DNA of 30,695 nt from RGIG7300 sp045133915 (GTDB taxonomy: Bacteria > Bacillota > Clostridia > Oscillospirales > CAG-272), in NCBI GenBank assembly GCA_045133915.1, contig JBGUUX010000043.1, positions 1 to 30,695 on the forward strand. Reading direction: 5' to 3'. Under the pieces are notes generated by a model. It searched no databases, had not been told where the DNA came from, and worked only from the letters and a program-made list of their open reading frames with translations. How positions within the stretch are numbered: the first letter of the stretch is position 1; each line of letters opens with the position of its first letter. Both the position numbers and the translations under genes were made by a program. This document shows positions 1 to 6,185 of the stretch, piece after piece.

Positions 1-8
1 ATGACACC

Positions 9-62
9 CCGTATCTTTGATACGGTTGGTGGAATTATGCAAGGAGTTTGCGGAACGCAAAC
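9..62. repeat. two short intergenic hairpins
   Basis: Two perfect stem-loops sit side by side in non-coding DNA. One has arms CCGTATC (9-15) and GATACGG (19-25). The other has arms GTTTGCG (46-52) and CGCAAAC (56-62). Together with the repeat copy at 69-114 they form a run of three hairpins past the 3' end of the minus-strand gene that stops at 119. No gene is seen in 1-118. They resemble dispersed palindromic intergenic elements, but I cannot see copies outside this window. Confidence 0.6.
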
Positions 63-68
63 TGTCGC

Positions 69-114
69 AATGCAGAATTAAGGAAGATATCCGTGCGAAG
101 CACGGGTATCGTTT
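69..114 (-). repeat. 46-bp intergenic repeat, copy 1
   Basis: This stretch is identical over 46 bases to 945-990. It contains a near-perfect hairpin, GATATCCGTGC (86-96) against GCACGGGTATC (100-110), with loop GAA and one wobble pair. It lies 4 bases past the stop codon of the minus-strand gene ending at 119. It may act as a 3'-end structure for that transcript, but no T-tract follows on the minus strand. Confidence 0.8.
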
Positions 115-118
115 ATAT

Positions 119-607
119 TTACCATCCGTATGCTCGGGTGTCAAGGTCTAACACATTACCCCAAAACTCGGATGTGTAGTCTGTACGGTCACCTGTATAG
201 GTAACTACGTAATATTTATCGTTTGTTTCTTTAAAGTTTTCAAAGTTGTGTATTCCGAGAATATCAAGGTTGGCATCCGCATCTGATGTTTCGACTATAC
301 TGATTTCATAGTCTTTGTTATTTTCAAAATAATAATCACTAAGTTTGCCAAGCGATAAATCCGACCTTACCAGTATAGCAGCTTGGTATACCATACCGTT
401 GGGAGTAGTTTTACCTATGAGCCTGCCGCAATCAGAAAGGGAATCAACAAGCTCAGCTCCTTCCGGCAAGGGCATAGAAAGCAATTCTTCTTCAACCTTT
501 GTTGCAATGTTGTTATTTATCTTGCGTACCGTTATTTGAAAGGCAACAGACAAAATCAAAATAACGGCTATAAGTATTATTGCGGTTAATATTAATTTCT
601 TTTTCAT
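119..607 (-). CDS. small membrane-anchored or exported protein of unknown function
   Basis: This encodes 162 residues. The N-terminus is three lysines followed by a hydrophobic helix at about residues 5-27, with no lipobox cysteine, so the protein is probably anchored in the membrane with the rest outside. The remainder is acidic and mixed alpha/beta, ends in YGW, and matches no family I recognise. The start is supported by an AAGGGGG ribosome binding site on the minus strand at 619-625 and by a strong promoter upstream. The gene has its own promoter and is flanked by hairpin repeats on both sides, so it looks monocistronic. It could be a Clostridia-specific conserved hypothetical. The coding call is good and the function is unknown. 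Confidence 0.8.
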   Translation of the reverse strand: MKKKLILTAIILIAVILILSVAFQITVRKINNNIATKVEEELLSMPLPEGAELVDSLSDCGRLIGKTTPNGMVYQAAILVRSDLSLGKLSDYYFENNKDYEISIVETSDADANLDILGIHNFENFKETNDKYYVVTYTGDRTDYTSEFWGNVLDLDTRAYGW

Positions 608-631
608 TTGTAATAATACCCCCTTGGACTT

Positions 632-660
632 ATTATACCACTAATGTAAAGTTTGGTCAA
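632..660 (-). promoter_or_regulatory. sigma-A promoter for the 119-607 gene
   Basis: On the minus strand there is a -35 box TTGACC (655-660), a 17-base spacer and a perfect -10 TATAAT (632-637). Transcription would start about 17 bases before the start codon at 607, just ahead of the ribosome binding site. Confidence 0.8.
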
Positions 661-690
661 GTTGAGTCATCTTAAGGTTTTATTACACAC

Positions 691-795
691 GAAAAAAGCC
701 TTCCCCTAAGGGGAAGGTGTCACGGCAAAGCCGTGACGGATGAGGTGTGCAAGTTTGCTGAGATGATGATCTCCTCATCCACCACTTCGTCGAGA
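691..795. repeat. MITE-like palindromic intergenic element
   Basis: Three stem-loops follow one another: CCTTCCCC (699-706) with GGGGAAGG (710-717), TCACGGC (720-726) with GCCGTGA (730-736), and GGATGAGG (738-745) with CCTCATCC (773-780). The pattern of a CCTTCCCC hairpin followed by a CACGGC/GCCGTG hairpin and GGATGAGG resembles a dispersed element I know from gut Clostridia genomes. The expected symmetric right half is not intact after 780, so this copy looks decayed. No transposase is present. Confidence 0.6.
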
Positions 796-888
796 ACCCC
801 AAACCTCGATAAACTCGGTTTGAGGACGCCTGCCGAATTGAACACTATATTTCATCCGAAACGGTTGAGTGTCTTAAAAGGTTTATAG

Positions 889-930
889 AAAATAAATAAG
901 GAACTGCGTTGGCAGTTCCTTATTTATTTT
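889..930. terminator. strong bidirectional-type terminator hairpin
   Basis: A perfect 19-bp stem (889-907 with 912-930) has a 4-base GTTG loop. Its GC-rich tip, GGAACTGC, is flanked by A-rich and T-rich arms, so it can end transcription in either direction. It lies beyond the 3' end of the M56 gene and the second 46-bp repeat, and probably ends the blaI-M56 transcript. Confidence 0.8.
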
Positions 931-944
931 AATGCAGAGTGCAG

Positions 945-990
945 AATGCAGAATTAAGGAAGATATCCGTGCGAAGCACGGGTATCGTTT
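945..990 (-). repeat. 46-bp intergenic repeat, copy 2
   Basis: This copy is identical to 69-114, including the hairpin with arms at 962-972 and 976-986. It sits 17 bases past the stop codon of the M56 gene at 1008, in the same orientation relative to the gene as copy 1. It is preceded by short related TGCAGA repeats at 931-950. Confidence 0.8.
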
Positions 991-1007
991 CCGAACAATG
1001 ATACTTT

Positions 1008-4000
1008 TTAATGCAATATTGCCCATTCTATTGAATCTGTATTAACAGAAGAAATAGTCTTTTCATCCGTCAAGAGATAAACCTTTTTTTCCGAAAACTT
1101 GAATATATACAGGTTCTTATCATCCATTACAAGGAATTCCTCAATACAGTCACCGTCAACGTCATTGAAGGCAAACTCACCCATTAAATAGGCTTTATCT
1201 GTTGGAATATCAAATGTATAGCTGTTTTGTTCAGATCCGTCGAATATTTTTTCTATTATTACACTTTTTCCCTCAATGTGTATAACATAGTTACCGTGAG
1301 TTCCCAAAACGTGCTGAAATGTATCAGATACTTTGCTGTTTTGAATATCGCAATATACAGCCCAGTTGGTCGAAAGCCCTGTTCCTGCCTGAACTTTTAC
1401 CTCGACGATATTTTCTGTAATACAGGTAATATGAGGGTATCGCGGAAATGTGGTTTTAGAAAACAATAACTTTCCGTTGTTATCCATAACACCAAACGAA
1501 TAGGTGCGATCATCATTTCGATTAACAAAGAAATTGCAGATTATCTCGATTACGTTACTTTCAAGTCCCAACCAGTTCTGTAACTCTTTTGTTATCGTCA
1601 CACTGACCGTCGTTGCTGCAGGGACGTTTTTCATATCGTATTCATAGGAGGCTACCGTTGCCCCTTCCTTACAGGTATACCCGTGAGGGTAGTCAATGTT
1701 GAGAACAGACTCATGGGCAGGGGGTGAAATAAATCTGCCTTCAACCCTTTTATAAGCAATATTTTCGCTTATAGTTTCGGTTAGGGCAAAGGTGATATCT
1801 CCTGCGGGCACGTATACCTTGTTATCTGTGATGACTTTGCCGTTTACCGTCAGAGTATAAACTGCGTCCTCGTATACCGTCTCGTCCTTCCAGAGCCTAT
1901 ATGCCGTTTTGTCACGCAGAGAGGAACGGGTATATGTGGACTCCTTTTCGTTATAGACAAGGGTGTCTCCCTCTATATCAAATACCGATTCACCTGCGCC
2001 TACGGTGCGGAAGATAAGCTTAAGACCCTCTATGGTATAGTGGCCCTGTATAAGGTCTGTAGCATTACCGTCACCATCTACGTCGGTCTGAAGTGTCATA
2101 AAGTTACCTTCACCAAGAATAACGGCTGCCCGCATACCTAACTCTTCAATGCTTTTGGCTTTATCCCCTGCATAGTATATTGTCTGTTTCAGTTCTAATT
2201 TGTTGGGGTTAGTAGCTATATCTGTCATGCTGACAAACTCAGCTCCGTCCGGAACGCATACCTCGGGTTGGGCGTTACTTGAGTATTTATACTCAGGCAG
2301 AGGGGTGGAGTGTTTGGCATCGAATGTGACAGAATCACTTTTTTCGTTGATTATAAAGGTATAACTGTTGTCGGTGCCGTCCTCAAGCAGTATCAGCTTG
2401 TCACCCTCTATACGGTATTTACCCATACACAGATTGCTTGAGAGCATAGAATAGCTGAACTGGAAGTTATCCTTGCCCCACAGGGTAAGGGTAGCATTTT
2501 TAATTGCCGATTCTCCTCTATAATGATAGACTATGCTTGTAAGCTGACGTGTAGCCTTCTCGTCAAGCTCGGCGTGCATTTCTTCCATATCCACCTTGCC
2601 TGCGGCGTCAAGAACCGACTGAGGGAATTCTGACTCATTGCCCTTTATGCGTTCACAATATTCGGTATAGCTCCAGGTCTCGTTTACCTGTTCAAAGGTG
2701 ATCCTTACGGTAGAGGTACCGCCGCTTACCTTTTCTACCTCGTTTTCGTCATTTAGGCTGTACTCTCCGTATAGGGCTTGGATGTAGACCTTCATCTTAC
2801 CGTCACTACCCTCGGTGAGGAGCTCTCTGTAGGTACATACGCCTATATCTCCTTTGAGATAAGCATTTTCGTTATGCTCAAGGATAGCAGCTTCAACGGT
2901 ATCGTACTGCAGTACCGCAGGATCTGTGTAGATATGCTTGAATATCTCCTTTGCCACAGCGGGATTTTCCACCTTGTAGCTGAATGTAGGCTTAACAAAG
3001 TTGTTATACCACACCTCACGGCATCCTACGTTGAAGTTAAGGGTAACGTAGCTTGTGATATCATAATATATCATTATACTGTAATCAGAGGGTCTGTCCT
3101 CAGCTCTGCTTTGAGATATTTCATTATCGGATATGACAAGCTGTGATATCTTTTCTCTGATATACTCTATCTCCTCTTCTGCCGCAACGGTAACCCTATT
3201 GTCGGGTGATATGAGCTCAATACGTATTGCATCATCAAAGCGATCGGGATCGCTGAGATCTGCAAGTTCGGCTTCTGCTCCGTAGCTGTTGTTGTCGTTT
3301 ATGGGGTCTGTCAAAAAGCATACGCTTACAACGACACAAGCTATAAGTGCAACTATGATTATCCAGAACGCAGGCTTTTTGTAGTTCATGACGCTCTTTA
3401 TTCTCGCCTTTACTCCCACCTCGCCAAAGGCAAGAGGACAGGCGGCAACGCTTATGCGTCGTACACTCAGATCAAGCAGAGCCTTGGAGTATTCCTGCTT
3501 CTCTGTATGCTCCATGTCACGGATGACCTTTTCGTCGCAGGCAAGCTCTATATCACGGCAGAGAAGGATATACCCTAACCACATAAGAGGATTGAACCAG
3601 TATACCGAAAGCAGTATAAATGCTATCGGCTTTATAAGATGGTCACGGCGGCGTAGATGCGCTCTTTCGTGAGCTACAACGTGGGCTATATCTTCTTCCG
3701 ATATCTTGAAGGGCAGATATATCTTAGGCTTTATAACGCCTAAAATAAAGGGAGAAGTGACCCTTTCGCTCTGATAGATGTTTCCTTCAAGCTTTACTGC
3801 GGTACCCACCTTAGTTTTTAAGAGGATATAGCTTATAAGGGTATAGATAAGCATGATACCTATACCTATTACCCAGGCCCATGCCGCAATAAAGGTCCAT
3901 ATCTGCAGGGGATTTGCAGAGTCTCCCGGGTTGGGTGCAAAGCTACTTGATATGATGGGGTTGACCACCGAGTTTACTGCATCTATACCCGTATTTACCG

Positions 4001-4235
4001 AAGGACTTGCCTGATATACGATGTCGGGGTCTACCGTTGTGGCGGCGGGTATAAGACTGAATATACTCTCTATAGAGAAGGGAAGTATAAGCCTTATTCC
4101 TACCACAGCCCACAGCAGACAGCTTATCCACTTGGGAGCTTTCTTTAATAACAATCGAAGCACTACGACCGCAAGAACTATCCAGCCTGCGGTGATGCTT
4201 ATATTGAGAAATCTTAAAAAGATGTTTTCCATCAT
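1008..4235 (-). CDS. M56-family (BlaR1/MecR1-like) membrane metalloprotease with a long extracellular region
   Basis: This encodes 1075 residues, about twice the usual BlaR1 length. Hydrophobic segments at about 7-30, 38-58, 110-138, 202-224 and 288-308 frame the M56 zinc protease. It has HERAH (H189, E190, H193) and a downstream E230 in the RDIELACDEK motif. In the family this protease inactivates the partner BlaI repressor after an outside signal. The penicillin-binding sensor domain of true BlaR1 is not seen. Instead there are about 760 extracellular residues. They include two small beta segments with the GKYRIEGDKL/GHYTIEGLKL pattern (about 580-640 and 700-765) and a C-terminal part whose NDVDGDCIEEF motif (about 1024-1034) recalls FG-GAP/VCBS repeats. 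The start codon overlaps the stop of the repressor gene by 4 bases, so translation is coupled. The inducing signal is unknown and need not be a beta-lactam. Confidence 0.85.
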   Translation of the reverse strand: MMENIFLRFLNISITAGWIVLAVVVLRLLLKKAPKWISCLLWAVVGIRLILPFSIESIFSLIPAATTVDPDIVYQASPSVNTGIDAVNSVVNPIISSSFAPNPGDSANPLQIWTFIAAWAWVIGIGIMLIYTLISYILLKTKVGTAVKLEGNIYQSERVTSPFILGVIKPKIYLPFKISEEDIAHVVAHERAHLRRRDHLIKPIAFILLSVYWFNPLMWLGYILLCRDIELACDEKVIRDMEHTEKQEYSKALLDLSVRRISVAACPLAFGEVGVKARIKSVMNYKKPAFWIIIVALIACVVVSVCFLTDPINDNNSYGAEAELADLSDPDRFDDAIRIELISPDNRVTVAAEEEIEYIREKISQLVISDNEISQSRAEDRPSDYSIMIYYDITSYVTLNFNVGCREVWYNNFVKPTFSYKVENPAVAKEIFKHIYTDPAVLQYDTVEAAILEHNENAYLKGDIGVCTYRELLTEGSDGKMKVYIQALYGEYSLNDENEVEKVSGGTSTVRITFEQVNETWSYTEYCERIKGNESEFPQSVLDAAGKVDMEEMHAELDEKATRQLTSIVYHYRGESAIKNATLTLWGKDNFQFSYSMLSSNLCMGKYRIEGDKLILLEDGTDNSYTFIINEKSDSVTFDAKHSTPLPEYKYSSNAQPEVCVPDGAEFVSMTDIATNPNKLELKQTIYYAGDKAKSIEELGMRAAVILGEGNFMTLQTDVDGDGNATDLIQGHYTIEGLKLIFRTVGAGESVFDIEGDTLVYNEKESTYTRSSLRDKTAYRLWKDETVYEDAVYTLTVNGKVITDNKVYVPAGDITFALTETISENIAYKRVEGRFISPPAHESVLNIDYPHGYTCKEGATVASYEYDMKNVPAATTVSVTITKELQNWLGLESNVIEIICNFFVNRNDDRTYSFGVMDNNGKLLFSKTTFPRYPHITCITENIVEVKVQAGTGLSTNWAVYCDIQNSKVSDTFQHVLGTHGNYVIHIEGKSVIIEKIFDGSEQNSYTFDIPTDKAYLMGEFAFNDVDGDCIEEFLVMDDKNLYIFKFSEKKVYLLTDEKTISSVNTDSIEWAILH

Positions 4236-4582
4236 TCGCCTATCAGCTTTCTGATCTCCTCGATCTCCTTATCGCTAAGCTTTTTGCCCTTGGTAAATGC
4301 CGCAATAAATGCAGGCAGAGAGCCTTCAAACTTCTTTTCGATAAGCTCATCAATTTCGGATATCTGCGCCTCCTCCTTTGATACAAGGGAGGTTACGATA
4401 GTCTTTTCGTTCTTGAGAACGCCACGCTCACTAAGTCTCTTTATCACCGTGTAGGTGGTGGTCTTTGACCAGCCTAATTTTTCCTTGCACAGCTCGGACA
4501 GAGCTCTTGAGGATATGGGCTCGTTCTCCCAGAGGATAAGACAGAAGCGGTATTCGCTTTCAAATATCTTCGGTGTACTCAT
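4232..4582 (-). CDS. blaI: BlaI/MecI/CopY-family transcriptional repressor
   Basis: This encodes 116 residues, the usual length for the penicillinase-repressor family. The N-terminal winged helix (about 5-70) contains the typical EYRFCLILWENEPISS and GWSKTTTYTVIKRLSERGVL stretches. The acidic C-terminal part would dimerise. Such repressors bind TACA-N-TGTA dyads and are inactivated by the co-encoded M56 protease, whose gene overlaps this one by 4 bases downstream. A consensus promoter with a matching operator lies upstream, which suggests autoregulation of the pair. The ATG at 4582 has an AAGGGG ribosome binding site. The targets beyond its own operon are not visible, and blaI is used here as a family name. 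Confidence 0.9.
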   Translation of the reverse strand: MSTPKIFESEYRFCLILWENEPISSRALSELCKEKLGWSKTTTYTVIKRLSERGVLKNEKTIVTSLVSKEEAQISEIDELIEKKFEGSLPAFIAAFTKGKKLSDKEIEEIRKLIGE

Positions 4583-4635
4583 AATAATCTACCCCTTCGT
4601 GTAATTTGAATCCACAGACTAAATGCGATTTTGCC

Positions 4636-4652
4636 ACCGGCAGCGTGCCGGT
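4636..4652 (-). promoter_or_regulatory. leader hairpin in the blaI 5' UTR
   Basis: The arms ACCGGCA (4636-4642) and TGCCGGT (4646-4652) form a perfect 7-bp stem with a GCG loop, inside the predicted leader of about 85 bases. Its role is unknown. Confidence 0.4.
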
Positions 4653-4664
4653 CTAATGGATTAG

Positions 4665-4674
4665 TACAATTGTA
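4665..4674. promoter_or_regulatory. BlaI-type operator
   Basis: The perfect palindrome TACAATTGTA matches the TACA/TGTA half-sites of BlaI, MecI and CopY operators. It covers the last base of the -10 box and the predicted start of transcription, so bound repressor would block the promoter. Neighbouring dyads, CTAAT/ATTAG at 4653-4664 and TTCTAAC/GTTAGAA at 4675-4690, extend the symmetric region. Confidence 0.75.
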
Positions 4675-4702
4675 TTCTAACACGTTAGAACGGATTTGTC
4701 AA
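4674..4702 (-). promoter_or_regulatory. sigma-A promoter of the blaI-M56 operon
   Basis: On the minus strand there is a perfect -35 TTGACA (4697-4702), a 17-base spacer and -10 TAGAAT (4674-4679). The spacer carries part of a TTCTAAC/GTTAGAA dyad, and the operator abuts the -10 box. Confidence 0.85.
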
Positions 4703-4711
4703 GTATGAATA

Positions 4712-4867
4712 TTACTTTCTCTGAAGGAGAAAACTTCATCAATGTACGGTACAACAAGATAAAAGTAGGTGAAGTTTGCTTTACTGCAAGTGAAGTTGTG
4801 ATAAATCACAGTGAAGTTTTTGTCCTGTTGGACAAAAGTGAAGTTTTTCCGCTGTGCGGAAAAGTAA
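4712..4867. repeat. hairpin-array element with repeated TGAAGTT motif
   Basis: This non-coding element has short inverted ends, TTACTTT (4712-4718) and AAAGTAA (4861-4867). Inside, GTGAAGTT recurs at 4769, 4790, 4811 and 4838, with a decayed copy at 4864. Between copies are perfect palindromes: GTGAT/ATCAC (4798-4809), TTTGTCC/GGACAAA (4819-4836) and TTTTCCGC/GCGGAAAA (about 4844-4862). An inverted AACTTCA at 4732-4738 faces the array. No long ORF with coding character is seen. It resembles dispersed structured intergenic elements of gut Clostridia. Confidence 0.65.
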
Positions 4868-4954
4868 CTTCTTTAGTAACACAAATACCGTATCATCATA
4901 AGATAATAACAGAGCAGCCCAAAAGGGTTGCCGTTAATATCGGAGGATATAATA

Positions 4955-5107
4955 ATGAACTGCCTTTGCAATATTTTTGAAGACGGAAACATCTGGGTAT
5001 GGATCATCATACTTCTCGTACTCTCTGCGCTCTGCAACAGCGGTTGCGGCAGCACATACAATAACGGCTGCGGCGGTGGCTATGCAGGCGACCGTTGCTG
5101 CCATTAA
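4955..5107 (+). CDS. 50-residue Cys/Gly-rich membrane microprotein
   Basis: The start is set by GGAGG at 4942-4946, 8 bases before the ATG. The product begins MNCLCNIFEDGN, then has a strongly hydrophobic helix at about residues 13-26 (IWVWIIILLVLSAL). The tail is rich in Cys and Gly and ends RCCH. It has seven cysteines, at 3, 5, 27, 31, 39, 48 and 49. It resembles small Clostridia proteins with a WxWIII helix followed by a Cys/Gly tail, whose function I do not know. The tail could bind metal or form disulfides, but that is inference. A strong terminator follows 13 bases after the stop codon. Confidence 0.75.
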   Translation: MNCLCNIFEDGNIWVWIIILLVLSALCNSGCGSTYNNGCGGGYAGDRCCH

Positions 5108-5120
5108 TTGAATAAGAAAA

Positions 5121-5148
5121 GATAAGGGAGGCTTATGCCTCCCTTATC
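5121..5148. terminator. bidirectional terminator shared by converging genes
   Basis: A perfect 12-bp stem, GATAAGGGAGGC (5121-5132) with GCCTCCCTTATC (5137-5148), has loop TTAT. T-rich tracts follow on both strands. It terminates the 50-residue gene on the plus strand. It also overlaps the last codons and stop codon of the aldolase gene on the minus strand, whose TAA lies in the loop. Confidence 0.9.
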
Positions 5149-6176
5149 TCTCTTAATTTTTCGATTAATTTATCAACGTTTTCTTCTTTTGTTGCCCATG
5201 AGGTGCAGAAACGTACAAGCACTCTTCCGTCGGGAAGAAGTCCTTGGTTTTCAAAGCTGAAATTCTCAGATAGCTTTTCAACCTGCGCTGCTGTCAGCTT
5301 GACAAACTGTTGATTTGTAGGTGAATCTCCGTCAAACTCGTAGCCTAAAGCGGAGATCTCCTTCTTCATTTTTTCAGCCATATTCATAGCGTGCTTTGAT
5401 ATCTCAAAGTAGAGTCCGTCACGGAACATCTCGTAGAACTGAACTCCCAAGAGTCTGCCCTTGGCTAACATTCCGCCCTTCTGCTTTATAACACAACGGA
5501 AATCCTCTTTGAGTGCGGGATTGCTGATTACCAGAGCTTCTCCGAAGAGAAGTCCTACCTTTGTACCGCCTATATAGAACACGTCGGTAAGAGCAGTTAT
5601 TGTGGGAATATCAAGGTCGCTGCACTTGCAAGCAAGACCGTAGCCCAGTCTTGCTCCGTCAAGGAAGAGATAAAGTCCGTTTTTGCGGCAGGACTCGCTT
5701 ATTTCGGCAAGCTCTGTCTTAGTGTACAGGGTTCCGGTCTCGGTGGGATGGGATATATAAACCATCTTAGGCTGTACCACGTGCTCCCAGGCATCGTCTG
5801 CGCGGTATCTCTCTACGTAGTAGTCGATATCAGCTGCTTTGATCTTGCCGTTTTCGGTGGGGAGAGCGATAACCTTATGGCCGGTTGCCTCTATAGCGCC
5901 TGTCTCATGACAGTTGATATGTCCTGTCTCGGCGGACAGTACACCCTGGTGGGTACGCAGTGCCGCAGATATTACGGTCATATTGGTTTGAGTACCGCCT
6001 ACAAGGAAGTGTACGTCAACACTATCGTCACCGCAGACCTTCTTTATAGCACCTCTTGCCATATCGCAATATTCGTCACAGCCGTAACCTACGGTCTGGT
6101 CCATATTTGTTTTTGTAAGGGCCTCAATTATACGGGGATGTGCGCCCTCAAGATAGTCACAGTTAAAACGTATCAT
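5133..6176 (-). CDS. ltaE: low-specificity L-threonine aldolase, PLP-dependent
   Basis: This encodes 347 residues, the normal length for the beta-eliminating lyase/threonine aldolase family. The enzyme cleaves L-threonine or allo-threonine to glycine and acetaldehyde in the cytoplasm. Visible signature residues are H86 in the SAETGHINCHE stretch that stacks on PLP, D173 in FLDGAR, and the PLP lysine K206 in YIGGTKVGLL. The start has AAGGAGA just upstream. The gene lies 9 bases after the stop of an SLH surface protein gene and is probably co-transcribed with it, which is an unexpected pairing. The exact stereospecificity cannot be read from sequence. Confidence 0.9.
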   Translation of the reverse strand: MIRFNCDYLEGAHPRIIEALTKTNMDQTVGYGCDEYCDMARGAIKKVCGDDSVDVHFLVGGTQTNMTVISAALRTHQGVLSAETGHINCHETGAIEATGHKVIALPTENGKIKAADIDYYVERYRADDAWEHVVQPKMVYISHPTETGTLYTKTELAEISESCRKNGLYLFLDGARLGYGLACKCSDLDIPTITALTDVFYIGGTKVGLLFGEALVISNPALKEDFRCVIKQKGGMLAKGRLLGVQFYEMFRDGLYFEISKHAMNMAEKMKKEISALGYEFDGDSPTNQQFVKLTAAQVEKLSENFSFENQGLLPDGRVLVRFCTSWATKEENVDKLIEKLREIREA

Positions 6177-6185
6177 TATTTCTCC

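Noticed and set aside
813..899. Possible remnant of a coding end (reads ...SSETVECLKRFIENK then stop)
   Set aside because: It is too short, has no start or binding site and lies between repeat elements. It could be a gene relic but the sequence alone cannot show it.
4769..4870. CRISPR-like repeat spacing
   Set aside because: The repeats are only 8-9 bases, the spacers are palindromes and there are no cas genes.
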